Translations under genes and position numbers: made by a program
NCBI RefSeq assembly: GCF_013376105.1
Contig: NZ_JAAMFM010000014.1
Span: forward strand, 33,439-97,438
DNA length: 64,000 nt
Origin: Arthrobacter wenxiniae
Lineage (GTDB): Bacteria > Actinomycetota > Actinomycetes > Actinomycetales > Micrococcaceae
Direction: 5' to 3'
Shown: piece after piece, positions 35,927 through 44,623 of the stretch
Position numbering within the stretch: the first letter of the stretch is position 1
Layout: each line of letters starts with the position of its first letter
Notes under the pieces: generated by a model
What the model saw: the letters and a program-made list of their open reading frames with translations, nothing else
The model's database searches: none
Told to the model about the DNA's origin: nothing

Positions 35927-36715
35927 ATGAACACCACGGATTCCCGCACCGCCCAGCTCGCGGACAACCTGGCCTTCGTCACGGAGCGTATCCGCCGGGC
36001 GGCCTCCGCGGCCGGCCGGGCGGACGCGCCGGCGCTGATCGTCGTGTCGAAGTTTCATCCCGCCGCCGACGTCCGGGTGCTGCGCAGCCTGGGCGTGGCG
36101 GACGTGGGGGAGAACCGTGACCAGGAGGCCGCGGCCAAGGCCGCGGAGGTGGCCGATCCAGCCCTGCGCTGGCACTTCATCGGACAGCTGCAGAGCAACA
36201 AGGCCACGTCGGTGGTGCGGTACGCCCATTCGGTGCACTCGGTTGACCGGCCGGGGCTCGTGGCGGCGCTGGGAAGGGCCATGGCCGCGCAGCAGGACGT
36301 GGACGGGCGCGCGGCACTGGAATGCTTCATCCAGGTGGACCTGTCCCGGTCCGGGGGCGGGCATCCCGGGGGGGCGCACGGCGGGGAAGGACAAGGCGGG
36401 GCGCTGCCACGCGGCGCCGGCCCCGGCGGCAGGGGAGGCGCGGCGCCGTCGGCCGTCCCGGCCCTCGCCGACGCTGTGGCCGGCACGCCGGGGCTCTCCC
36501 TGGCGGGGGTCATGGCCGTGGCGCCCCTCGGCTCCGACCCCTCCGCGGCCTTTGCGCTGCTGGCCGGCATTTCCGCCGCCCTGGTGCGCGATCACCCGGG
36601 CGCCACCGGCATTTCCGCAGGCATGAGCGGCGACCTGGAACAGGCCATTGCCGCCGGGGCGACACACCTGCGTGTCGGTTCCGATATACTCGGGCCCCGC
36701 CCCGCCGTGCTGTAG
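35927..36715 (+). CDS. YggS/PLPBP-type pyridoxal phosphate-binding protein
   Basis: A 262-residue fold-type III PLP protein thought to buffer intracellular PLP. The Lys that binds PLP lies in VVSKFHPAADVR near residue 39. GENRDQEAAAKA and HFIGQLQSNK follow. The phosphate-binding end SAGMSGDLEQAI and HLRVGSDILG near 245 is intact. Between residues about 143 and 172 there is a Gly-rich insertion that family members lack; it replaces a short loop after FIQVDLS. The gene lies between pgeF and sepF, as is typical in Gram-positives, with AAGTGAAGG upstream of the ATG. Confidence 0.9.
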   Translation: MNTTDSRTAQLADNLAFVTERIRRAASAAGRADAPALIVVSKFHPAADVRVLRSLGVADVGENRDQEAAAKAAEVADPALRWHFIGQLQSNKATSVVRYAHSVHSVDRPGLVAALGRAMAAQQDVDGRAALECFIQVDLSRSGGGHPGGAHGGEGQGGALPRGAGPGGRGGAAPSAVPALADAVAGTPGLSLAGVMAVAPLGSDPSAAFALLAGISAALVRDHPGATGISAGMSGDLEQAIAAGATHLRVGSDILGPRPAVL

Positions 36716-36806
36716 CGTTTTGGGTGTTGGCAACAACAGGCATGTTTGACACGACCCACCCGCGCAATGCTTAACTGACAGAACGCGTAACTAATGAGGA
36801 GCTACC

Positions 36807-37319
36807 ATGGCTGGCGCTCTGCGCAAGACAATGATCTATCTTGGGCTCGCCGACGGTGACGAGCATTATGAGGCCGAACAGGCCCCCTCAATTCACAAGG
36901 GCGAGGAGGCCGAGGAGCGCGAGCCCGCTCCGGCGCCCGTGGCCGAGACCGCCGCTCCCAAGGCGGGCGACGATGAATACCGGGCACCGGTAACCCCCAT
37001 CAAGCGTGCCGCATCGAATCGGGAAGAGGCTGCAAGCTTGCGTCAAATTACCACCGTCCACCCGCGCTCCTACAACGACGCCAAGATCATCGGTGAGAGC
37101 TTCCGTGACGGCATTCCCGTCATCATGAATGTCACCGACATGGGTGAAGCGGACGCCAAGCGGCTGGTTGACTTCTCCGCCGGCCTGGTCTTCGGCCTGC
37201 GCGGTTCGATCGAACGCGTCACCAACAAGGTTTTCCTGCTGTCCCCGTCCTACATTGAGGTCCTGGGCGACGACAAGAAGATCTCGGACACCCAGGCCAG
37301 CTTCTTCAACCAGAGCTGA
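36807..37319 (+). CDS. sepF: Cell division protein SepF
   Basis: A 170-residue protein anchoring FtsZ to the membrane in bacteria without FtsA. A short amphipathic N-terminus ([17 protein letters not shown]) should insert in the membrane. A ~55-residue acidic linker follows, then the SepF core from about residue 80 ([20 protein letters not shown]), with [20 protein letters not shown] near 115. GAGGAGC precedes the ATG. A 20-bp perfect hairpin follows the stop codon. The C-terminus of FtsZ in this window has the matching SepF-docking peptide. Confidence 0.95.
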   Translation: MAGALRKTMIYLGLADGDEHYEAEQAPSIHKGEEAEEREPAPAPVAETAAPKAGDDEYRAPVTPIKRAASNREEAASLRQITTVHPRSYNDAKIIGESFRDGIPVIMNVTDMGEADAKRLVDFSAGLVFGLRGSIERVTNKVFLLSPSYIEVLGDDKKISDTQASFFNQS

Positions 37320-37339
37320 CCGTCGCAGCCAAGCCAGCC

Positions 37340-37382
37340 ATAACGCATTGCCCGGGCACCAAGTGCCCGGGCAATGCGTTAT
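37340..37382. terminator. Perfect 20-bp hairpin after sepF
   Basis: Two perfectly complementary 20-bp arms (37340-37359 and 37363-37382, beginning ATAACGCATTGCCCGGGCAC) with a 3-nt CAA loop. It lies 20 bp after the sepF stop. There is no T tract beyond GTTATAT, so it may stabilise the mRNA end as well as terminate. Confidence 0.75.
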
Positions 37383-37452
37383 ATACGGTAGCTGTGGAAA
37401 ACGGGTACTGTTAATTGGATTCGCTTCCACTTTCATCGGCTCTCAAGGGAAT

Positions 37453-37767
37453 GTGTTCACACGCGTGTCAAATCCATTAAGCCTGGCTTTCGGGCTGCTT
37501 TACCTGCTGCTGCTGCTGTACTTCCTCACGCTCATGATCCGGCTGGCATTTGACTGGATCCAGGTTTTCGCCCGCGAATGGCGGCCCCACGGGGCGGCCC
37601 TGGTCGCCGCGTCGTTCATTTACCGGCTGACCGACCCGCCGCTGCGCATGCTGCGGCGCCTCATTCCGCCCCTGCGGATCGGCAACGTGGCGCTTGACAT
37701 CGGGTTCCTGCTGTTGTTGGTGGCGGTGGGCATTGGGATGAGCGTCACAAGGAGTTTGGCGATTTAG
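37453..37767 (+). CDS. YggT-family membrane protein
   Basis: About 104 residues with two transmembrane regions separated by an amphipathic loop. The first is LAFGLLYLLLLLYFLTLMIR; after FDWIQVFAREW and the conserved RLTDPPLRMLRRLIPPLRIG, the second is VALDIGFLLLLVAVGIGMSV. The motif with TDPP is the YggT hallmark. These proteins often lie between sepF and divIVA in Gram-positives and may help septum or cell-shape functions, but the role is unproven. The GTG at 37453 has AAGGGA very close; a GTG at 37465 is a possible alternative. Confidence 0.85.
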   Translation: MFTRVSNPLSLAFGLLYLLLLLYFLTLMIRLAFDWIQVFAREWRPHGAALVAASFIYRLTDPPLRMLRRLIPPLRIGNVALDIGFLLLLVAVGIGMSVTRSLAI

Positions 37768-37912
37768 CACCGCGTCGTTAGTTTTCAACGCCAAAAAGTT
37801 ATATTGTAAAAGCGAGACAACCCAAGTGCAGATCACATGATTTGTATTAGGTACCGTAGTTTGAACGGCTTCGGCCGGATTCGAAACTTACTTAGACCAA
37901 CGAGGTGACTAG

Positions 37913-38593
37913 ATGGCGCTCACGCCAGAAGACGTTGTCAACAAACGGTTCCAGCCGACCAAGTTCCGTGAAGGCTACGACCAGGACGAAGTCGACGACT
38001 TTCTTGATGAGATTGTGGTGGAACTGCGCCGGCTTCACCAGGAAAACGACGAACTGCGCAAGCAGCTGGCCGACGGCGGGACCGGCGCCCAAGCCGCTCC
38101 TGCCGCCGCAGCCCCCCTGACGGCCCAGGCTCCCGAAGTGGTGGAAACCGCCCCGTCAGCCCCCGCCAAGCCGACGGCTCCCGCACGGGCGCCGGAACCG
38201 GAGCCTGTGGTTGAGGCAGCGCCCGTCGCGGCGGCAGCGGCCCCCGCGGCTGCGGCAACAGGTGTTGAATCCGCCGCCGGCGTCCTGGCCATGGCACAGA
38301 AGCTGCACGACGAATACGTCAACGCGGGTGTCGAGCAGCGGGACAAGATCATCGCCGAGGCCCAGATTGAAGCCAGCTCGCTCGTCAACGACGCCCAGGA
38401 AAAGAGCCGCAAGACGCTCGGTGCCCTGGAGCAGCAGCGTTCCGTCCTCGAACGCAAGGTCGAGCAGCTCCGCGGCTTCGAGCGGGATTACCGTTCACGC
38501 CTGAAGGCCTACATTGAAGGCCAGCTCCGCGACCTCGATGCGCGCGGCTCCGTTGCCTCCCCCGACTTCGCCGAGGGCGGCGCCGAGTCCTAA
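37913..38593 (+). CDS. divIVA: Polar growth / septum protein DivIVA (Wag31)
   Basis: A 226-residue coiled-coil protein. The N-terminal lipid-binding domain is the classic MALTPEDVVNKRFQPTKFRE followed by GYDQDEVDDFLDEIV. A low-complexity Ala/Pro segment spans about residues 60-120. The long C-terminal coiled coil contains AQIEASSLVNDAQEKSRKTL and KVEQLRGFERDYRSRL. In actinobacteria DivIVA marks curved membranes, the poles and septum, and recruits the elongation machinery. GAGGTG lies 6 nt before the ATG. A 36-bp perfect palindrome follows the gene. Confidence 0.95.
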   Translation: MALTPEDVVNKRFQPTKFREGYDQDEVDDFLDEIVVELRRLHQENDELRKQLADGGTGAQAAPAAAAPLTAQAPEVVETAPSAPAKPTAPARAPEPEPVVEAAPVAAAAAPAAAATGVESAAGVLAMAQKLHDEYVNAGVEQRDKIIAEAQIEASSLVNDAQEKSRKTLGALEQQRSVLERKVEQLRGFERDYRSRLKAYIEGQLRDLDARGSVASPDFAEGGAES

Positions 38594-38636
38594 GGGCCAC
38601 GGCAGGACCATCAGCCCCGGCCACGTTGGGGCCGGC

Positions 38637-38672
38637 AAGCCGGCGGTGCGGGAATTCCCGCACCGCCGGCTT
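38637..38672. terminator. 36-bp perfect palindrome after divIVA
   Basis: Eighteen-base arms meet with no spacer (left arm AAGCCGGCGGTGCGGGAA, right arm its exact complement), about 43 bp past the divIVA stop. TTTCTG follows, so it can act as a terminator in the plus direction. Confidence 0.75.
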
Positions 38673-38820
38673 TCTGCCGTTAACTGGGCCGGCACCGGCG
38701 GGTGCCCCCACCCGCCGCGCAGCGCCCTATGATTGTTGTGTCCCCACGCCGGGAACCATGCAGTTCCGCGAGCGACACTGAGCAGCAGCAAACCCCCGCT
38801 GCAGTGAAAACGAAAGAACC

Positions 38821-39510
38821 ATGAGCAACGACCTCCCACAAGAACCAGCCCCCAACCCCGGCCCGCGCCGGACGCCGGCGGACGCCGGCGGCACGACACC
38901 CCCCGGCACGCCGGTGGCCGGCTCCGAGGCCAGGCCCCGGCGCCGTGCCTTCCTATCGGTGTGGGCGGGATTCGCGGCGCTGGCCTACGTCTGCGACCAG
39001 CTCACCAAGGTCTGGGTCACCTCCACGATGGTGGAGGGCCAGCGCACGCCCGTCATCCCCGGCATCCTGCAGTGGTACTACATCCGCAACTCCGGTGCGG
39101 CGTTTTCCATCGGCGAGAACTTCACCTGGTTCTTCACCCTGGTGATGGCCGCGGTTGCGGTCTTCATTGTGATCCTGGCCCGGCGCATCGGATCCTTCTG
39201 GTGGGCCCTGGGGCTGGGACTGCTGCTGGGCGGCGCGCTGGGCAACCTGACGGACCGGCTGTTCCGCGAGCCGTCCTTCGGCATGGGCCACGTGGTGGAC
39301 TTCATTTCCTTCCCGCACTTTGCCATCTTCAACATGGCGGACATGGGCGTGGTGGGCGGCGTCATCACCATCTGCCTGCTGACCCTGGTGGGGGTCCCGC
39401 TGGGCGGCCGGCGGAAAGGCATCGCGGAGCCGGCGGGGGACGGTTCGGTCCCGGAGGACGGCTCGGCACCGGCAACGGGGGAGTCCGGCGGCGGGGGAGC
39501 CCGGCCATGA
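38821..39510 (+). CDS. lspA: Lipoprotein signal peptidase (signal peptidase II)
   Basis: A 229-residue aspartic membrane protease that cleaves signal peptides from prolipoproteins. Four transmembrane helices span about residues 42-195. The two catalytic Asp residues lie in GNLTDRLFR near 144 and [11 protein letters not shown] near 175; the usual FNVADS has become [16 protein letters not shown] is the conserved loop near 90. Long Pro-rich N- and Gly-rich C-terminal tails flank the core. The end overlaps the next gene by 4 bp. The lipoprotein encoded at 15.3 kb would be a substrate. Confidence 0.95.
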   Translation: MSNDLPQEPAPNPGPRRTPADAGGTTPPGTPVAGSEARPRRRAFLSVWAGFAALAYVCDQLTKVWVTSTMVEGQRTPVIPGILQWYYIRNSGAAFSIGENFTWFFTLVMAAVAVFIVILARRIGSFWWALGLGLLLGGALGNLTDRLFREPSFGMGHVVDFISFPHFAIFNMADMGVVGGVITICLLTLVGVPLGGRRKGIAEPAGDGSVPEDGSAPATGESGGGGARP

Positions 39511-40430
39511 CCGAGACCTTCACCGTCCCGGGGGAAGCCTCCGGGCGCCGCATTGACGCCGCCCTCGCCGAACTGCTGGGAATCTCCCGGTCCGCGGCGG
39601 CACTGCTGTGCGCCGAGGGCAACGTGCTCCAGGACGGCGCGGCCGTGGGCAAGTCGGAGAAGTTCCGGGCCGGCGCCAGCATCCAGGTGACCATCCCCGA
39701 ACGGCGCGACCCCCTCGCCGTCGTGGTGGAGCCCGTGGACGGGCTCGAGATCCTGCTCGACGACGAGGAGTTCGTCGTCGTGGACAAGCCGGTGGGCGTT
39801 GCCGCACATCCATCGCCCGGGTGGGTCGGGCCCACCGTGGTGGGCGGCCTCGCCGCGGCCGGCTACCGCATCTCCACCTCCGGTGCCCAGGAGCGGGCAG
39901 GCATCGTCCACCGCCTGGACGTTGGCACCTCCGGCGCCATGGTGGTGGCGAAGTCGGAGCACGCCTACACGGTCCTGAAGCAGGCGTTCCGCGACCGCAC
40001 CGTGGAAAAGGTCTACCACGCCGTGGTGCAGGGCCTGCCCGACCCCCTGCAGGGCACCATCGACGCGCCGATCGGCCGCCACCCCGGGCATGACTGGCGG
40101 TTTGCCGTCATTGAGGACGGGCGCCCGTCCGTCACCCACTACGAAGTGCTGGAGGCCTTTGGCAAGGCTTCCCTCGTGGAGGTCCACCTTGAAACCGGGC
40201 GGACCCACCAGATCCGGGTGCACTTCTCGGCCCTCCGGCACCCCTGCGCGGGCGACCTCACCTACGGTGCCGACCCAAAGCTGGCCGCCGAGCTGGGCCT
40301 GACCCGCCAGTGGCTGCACGCCCACCGGCTCGGCTTCACGCACCCCTCAACGGGCAAGCCTGTGACCGTCACCAGCCCCTATCCGCAAGACCTCGAGTAT
40401 GCGCTGAAGTCCCTGCGCGGCGGGCACTGA
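39507..40430 (+). CDS. RluD-family 23S rRNA pseudouridine synthase
   Basis: A 307-residue enzyme. An N-terminal S4-like RNA-binding domain ([20 protein letters not shown]) is followed by the catalytic domain. The active Asp is in [20 protein letters not shown] near residue 136. [19 protein letters not shown] near 230 and [10 protein letters not shown] near 272 are family signatures. It probably isomerises uridines in helix 69 of 23S rRNA, but RluC/RluD specificity cannot be settled by eye. The ATGA overlap with lspA sets the start; the same frame is open far upstream inside lspA. The lspA-rluD pair is common in bacteria. Confidence 0.93.
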   Translation: MTETFTVPGEASGRRIDAALAELLGISRSAAALLCAEGNVLQDGAAVGKSEKFRAGASIQVTIPERRDPLAVVVEPVDGLEILLDDEEFVVVDKPVGVAAHPSPGWVGPTVVGGLAAAGYRISTSGAQERAGIVHRLDVGTSGAMVVAKSEHAYTVLKQAFRDRTVEKVYHAVVQGLPDPLQGTIDAPIGRHPGHDWRFAVIEDGRPSVTHYEVLEAFGKASLVEVHLETGRTHQIRVHFSALRHPCAGDLTYGADPKLAAELGLTRQWLHAHRLGFTHPSTGKPVTVTSPYPQDLEYALKSLRGGH

Positions 40431-40526
40431 CCGACGCCGCACCACTTTCGGCCGGTTTTTCGCCGACGCCGCACCGCCCGGCCCACGGCGGCGGCGGGCA
40501 TCCAGTTGCAAGGGCAGAGCGGCACG

Positions 40527-40532
40527 TAGGAT
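40527..40532 (+). promoter_or_regulatory. -10 box of a probably leaderless dnaE mRNA
   Basis: TAGGAT ends 6 nt before the GTG start at 40539. TTGCAA at 40505-40510 gives a -35 box at 16-bp spacing. Confidence 0.6.
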
Positions 40533-40538
40533 GGTGGG

Positions 40539-43500
40539 GTGGCTTCCTCATCGACTGACAGTTTCGTCCATCTTCACACGCACACCGAGTACTCCATGCT
40601 TGACGGCGCGGCGCGGCTGACGGAGCTGTTTGAGGAGACCAACCGCCTGGGCATGCCGGCCCTGGCCACCACCGACCATGGCTACCTGTTCGGTGCCTTC
40701 GACTTCTGGCGGAAGGCCACCGACGCCGGGGTCCGGCCCATCATCGGCGTAGAGGCCTACGTCACGCCAGGGACCGCCCGCACGGACAAGACCCGCGTGA
40801 AGTGGCGAACGGATGAAAGTCAAAAGGGCGACGACGTCTCCGGCGGCGGCGCGTACACGCACATGACGCTGCTGAGCTACAACAACGAGGGCATGCGGAA
40901 TCTGTTCCGGGCGTCCTCCCTGGCCTCGCTCGACTCCGTCTTTGGCAAGTATCCGAGGCTGGACCGCGAACTGCTCAACGAATACCACCCGGGCCTGATC
41001 GCCACCACGGGCTGCCCCTCCGGGGAAGTCCAGACCAAACTGCGCCTTGGCCAGTACAACGAGGCCAAGGCCGCCGCCGCCGAGTTCCAGGACATCTTCG
41101 GTGCGGAAAACTACTTCTGCGAACTCATGGACCACGGCCTGGACATTGAGCGGCGGGTGACAAAGGACCTCCTGAGGCTCGCCAAGGAACTGAGCATCCC
41201 CCTGGTCGCCACCAACGACCTCCACTACACGCACGAGCACGACGCCAAGGCCCACGAGGCACTCTTGGCGCTGCAGTCCGGCTCCACCCTGCTGGAGCCC
41301 ACCTACGACCAGGGCGGCTCCCGCTTTGCGTTCAACGGCAGCGGCTACTACCTGAAATCCCCGGCGGAAATGCGGGCGCTCTTCTCCGAACTGCCGCAGG
41401 CCTGCGACAACACGCTGCTCATTGCTGAACGGTGCGAAGTCTCCTTCAACACCGACGCCAACTACATGCCGAAGTTCCCGTGCCCACCCGGCGACGACGA
41501 GACGTCGTGGCTGGTCAAGGAGGTCGACGCGGGCCTGAAGTACCGGTACCCGAAGGGCATTCCCGACGACGTCCGTGCCCGCGCCGATTATGAGCTGGAA
41601 GTCATCAACAAGATGGGCTTCCCCGGCTATTTCCTGGTGGTGGCCGACTTCATCAACTGGTCCAAGGACCACGGCATCAGGGTTGGTCCGGGCCGCGGCT
41701 CCGGTGCCGGTTCCATGGTGGCCTACGCCATGCGCATCACCGACCTGGACCCCATCCACCACGGCCTGATTTTTGAGCGTTTCCTGAACCCGGAACGTGT
41801 TTCCATGCCCGACTTTGACGTGGACTTCGATGATCGCCGCCGCCATGAGGTCATCAAGTATGTGACCGAAAAGTATGGCGACGAGCGCGTGGCCATGATC
41901 GTCACCTACGGCAGCATCAAGTCCAAGCAGGCGCTGAAGGACTCCTCCCGCGTGCTGGGCTACCCCTTCAGCATGGGCGAGCAGCTCACCAAGGCCCTGC
42001 CACCGGCCGTCATGGCCAAGGACATCCCGCTGGCCGACATCGAGGACCCCAAATCCAAGCGCTATGGGGAGGCCGGGGACTTCCGCCAGCTGCTGCTGAG
42101 CGATCCGGAAGCCGCCAAAGTCTTCGAAACGGCCAAGGGGCTGGAAGGGCTCAAACGCCAGTGGGGTGTCCATGCCGCAGGCGTCATCATGTCTTCCGAC
42201 CCCATCATCGACGTCATCCCGATCATGCGCCGCTTCCAGGACGGGCAGGTCATCACCCAGTTTGACTACCCGACGGCCGAGGGCCTGGGCCTGATCAAGA
42301 TGGACTTCCTGGGGTTGCGAAACCTCACCATCATCACGGACGCCCTGGAAAACATCAAGGCCAACCAGGACATCGACCTGGACCTGGAACACCTGGAACT
42401 CGACGACCATGCCTCCTACGAGCTGATGGCCCGCGGCGACACGCTGGGCGTCTTCCAGCTCGACGGCGGTCCCATGCGTTCACTGCTCAAGCTCATGCGC
42501 CCGGACAACTTTGAAGACATCTCCGCCGTCCTCGCGCTCTACCGGCCCGGGCCCATGGGTGCCGACTCGCACACGAACTATGCGTTGCGCAAGAATGGCC
42601 TGCAGCCAATCACCCCCATCCACCCGGAGCTTGAGGAGCCGCTGGCGGAAATCCTGGGCGGCACATATGGGTTGATCGTGTACCAGGAGCAGGTGATGTC
42701 GATCGCGCAGAAGCTGGCCGGCTACTCCCTGGGCCGGGCCGACATCCTGCGCCGTGCCATGGGCAAGAAGAAGAAGTCGGAGCTGGACAAGCAGTACGCC
42801 GGCTTCCATCAGGGCATGCTCGACAACGGCTACTCCGATGCGGCCGTCAAGACCCTGTGGGAAATCCTGCTGCCGTTCTCCGACTACGCCTTCAACAAGG
42901 CCCACTCGGCCGCCTACGGCGTCGTCAGCTACTGGACGGCGTACCTGAAGGCGCACTATCCGGCCGAGTACATGGCCGCCCTGTTGACGTCCGTGGGCGA
43001 TGACAAGGACAAGTCGGCCCTGTACCTGAACGAGTGCCGCCACATGGGAATCACCGTGCTGGCCCCGGACGTGAACGAGTCGGCGCTGAACTTCACGCCT
43101 GTGGGCCGTGACATCCGCTTCGGCATGGGCGCCGTCCGCAATGTCGGCGCCAATGTGGTCAACGCCCTTGTGGAGGCCCGCCGCGAGAAGGGCAACTTCG
43201 AGAACTTCTCCGACTTCCTCATGAAGGTCCCGGCCGTGGTGTGCAACAAGCGCACCATTGAATCCCTCATCAAGGCGGGAGCCTTCGACTCCCTGGGCCA
43301 CCCGCGGCGCGCCCTGGCCATGGTCCACGAAGAGGCGGTCGACTCCGTCATCACGCTCAAGCGAAACGAGGCCGTGGGCCAGTTCGACCTCTTTGCCGGC
43401 CTCGGCGGCGGCGAGGAACCCGAATCGGCACTGGTTACGGACATCCCGGACCTGCCGGAATGGGAAAAGAAGGACAAGCTTGCCTTCGAGCGCGACATGC

Positions 43501-44105
43501 TCGGCCTGTACGTCTCCGACCACCCGCTGCAGGGCCTGGAGGGGATTCTGAACCAAAACGCGGACATGTCCATCACGCAGGTGCTCTCCGACGACGGCCC
43601 GGCGGACGGCCACGTCATCACCATCTCCGGCATGATCACCAGCCTCCAGCGGCGCATCGCCAAGACCAGCGGAAACCCCTACGCCCGCTGCGAAGTGGAG
43701 GACCTTGGCGGTTCCGTGGAGGTCATGTTCTTTGGGCAGGTGTACGGGCCCATTGCCACAATTTTGGCCGAGGACCTGATCGTGGTCATCAAGGGGCGCC
43801 TGCAGAAGCGCGACGACGGCGCCATCACCCTCAACGCCATGGAACTTTCCGTGCCGGACCTCAGCGAAGGGATGTCCGGCCCCCTGGTCATCCACATGCC
43901 CGAGCACAAGGCCACCGAGCCGGTGCTGCTCGCGCTCAAGGACGTCCTGGGCACGCACCGCGGCACCACAGAGGTCAAGATGCAGCTGAGCGGGACGCGG
44001 AGCGTAAAGGTCATGAAACTCCCGCTGCACCACCGGGTCAACCCGACTCCCGCACTCTTTGGCGACCTCAAGGTCCTGTTGGGCCCGGCATGCCTGGAGG
44101 GCTGA
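40539..44105 (+). CDS. dnaE: DNA polymerase III alpha subunit
   Basis: The 1188-residue catalytic subunit of the replicative polymerase. The N-terminal PHP domain starts VHLHTHTEYSMLDGAARL near residue 8 and retains its metal-binding His residues, consistent with PHP proofreading in actinobacterial DnaE1. The polymerase active-site Asp pair lies in MPDFDVDFDDRRR near 423. GRGSGAGSMVAYA near 385 and GVHAAGVIMSSDP near 545 are conserved. A tandem helix-hairpin-helix and an OB-fold (VITISGMITSLQRRIAKTSG near 1025) follow. Length matches DnaE1 rather than the shorter mutasome DnaE2. The GTG start is supported by the adjacent promoter. Confidence 0.97.
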   Translation: MASSSTDSFVHLHTHTEYSMLDGAARLTELFEETNRLGMPALATTDHGYLFGAFDFWRKATDAGVRPIIGVEAYVTPGTARTDKTRVKWRTDESQKGDDVSGGGAYTHMTLLSYNNEGMRNLFRASSLASLDSVFGKYPRLDRELLNEYHPGLIATTGCPSGEVQTKLRLGQYNEAKAAAAEFQDIFGAENYFCELMDHGLDIERRVTKDLLRLAKELSIPLVATNDLHYTHEHDAKAHEALLALQSGSTLLEPTYDQGGSRFAFNGSGYYLKSPAEMRALFSELPQACDNTLLIAERCEVSFNTDANYMPKFPCPPGDDETSWLVKEVDAGLKYRYPKGIPDDVRARADYELEVINKMGFPGYFLVVADFINWSKDHGIRVGPGRGSGAGSMVAYAMRITDLDPIHHGLIFERFLNPERVSMPDFDVDFDDRRRHEVIKYVTEKYGDERVAMIVTYGSIKSKQALKDSSRVLGYPFSMGEQLTKALPPAVMAKDIPLADIEDPKSKRYGEAGDFRQLLLSDPEAAKVFETAKGLEGLKRQWGVHAAGVIMSSDPIIDVIPIMRRFQDGQVITQFDYPTAEGLGLIKMDFLGLRNLTIITDALENIKANQDIDLDLEHLELDDHASYELMARGDTLGVFQLDGGPMRSLLKLMRPDNFEDISAVLALYRPGPMGADSHTNYALRKNGLQPITPIHPELEEPLAEILGGTYGLIVYQEQVMSIAQKLAGYSLGRADILRRAMGKKKKSELDKQYAGFHQGMLDNGYSDAAVKTLWEILLPFSDYAFNKAHSAAYGVVSYWTAYLKAHYPAEYMAALLTSVGDDKDKSALYLNECRHMGITVLAPDVNESALNFTPVGRDIRFGMGAVRNVGANVVNALVEARREKGNFENFSDFLMKVPAVVCNKRTIESLIKAGAFDSLGHPRRALAMVHEEAVDSVITLKRNEAVGQFDLFAGLGGGEEPESALVTDIPDLPEWEKKDKLAFERDMLGLYVSDHPLQGLEGILNQNADMSITQVLSDDGPADGHVITISGMITSLQRRIAKTSGNPYARCEVEDLGGSVEVMFFGQVYGPIATILAEDLIVVIKGRLQKRDDGAITLNAMELSVPDLSEGMSGPLVIHMPEHKATEPVLLALKDVLGTHRGTTEVKMQLSGTRSVKVMKLPLHHRVNPTPALFGDLKVLLGPACLEG

Positions 44106-44107
44106 CG

Positions 44108-44614
44108 GTGTCACGGGTGCGCAGCGCCCACCGGGTCGTGGCACCGGAACCCGTGGGTTGGCCGCGCTGGTTTGCCCTGTCCGCGGCGGCGGGCGTGGCG
44201 GCCGGAATCGTGTGGTGGCTGGCGGCACCCGGGGGCGCCTTTTACGGGCAGGGCAAGGATTACACCATCTGGGTGGCCCGCGACCTGGTGCTCGCGGGCG
44301 TGGACGTGCTGGCCGGTCTTGCCGGCGCGGCTCTCCTGATCCGCGCCGGTACCCGCCACACCGCCGGCGCCACGGCGCGCCTGCTCGCGGTCCTGGCCGG
44401 CGGGCTGCTGGGCTCGGTCCTGGCATGGCGGATGGGCGTGTTTGCCGGCGACCTGTTCCAGACGCCGCCGGACAACATGCCCAGCCCCAGCATGGTGTTC
44501 TCCCTGCGGTCGGCCACGGTGCTGCTGCTGTGGCCGCTTGCCACCTCCGCCGCCGTCTTCATGCACACCTTCCTCTCCTACGCGTTTGTCCCCCAGCCGC
44601 GCCCCAGCCGCTAA
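44108..44614 (+). CDS. DUF2567-like membrane protein
   Basis: A 168-residue protein with four predicted transmembrane helices: WFALSAAAGVAAGIVWWLAA, VLAGVDVLAGLAGAALLI, LLAVLAGGLLGSVLAWRMGV and TVLLLWPLATSAAVFMHTFL. The arrangement and its location between dnaE and hisD fit the actinobacterial DUF2567 family, whose role is unknown. The GTG at 44108 has GGAGGG 6 nt upstream, 2 bp after the dnaE stop, so the two genes should be cotranscribed. Confidence 0.75.
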   Translation: MSRVRSAHRVVAPEPVGWPRWFALSAAAGVAAGIVWWLAAPGGAFYGQGKDYTIWVARDLVLAGVDVLAGLAGAALLIRAGTRHTAGATARLLAVLAGGLLGSVLAWRMGVFAGDLFQTPPDNMPSPSMVFSLRSATVLLLWPLATSAAVFMHTFLSYAFVPQPRPSR

Positions 44615-44617
44615 ACT
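44612..44617 (+). promoter_or_regulatory. -10 box of a probably leaderless hisD mRNA
   Basis: TAAACT overlaps the stop codon of the preceding gene and ends 6 nt before the GTG start of hisD at 44624. No ribosome-binding site is visible. Confidence 0.6.
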
Positions 44618-44623
44618 TGCCGT

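Noticed and set aside
40433..40490. Repeat of GCCGACGCCGCACC before dnaE
   Set aside because: Only two short copies in very GC-rich DNA, with no symmetry or clear function.
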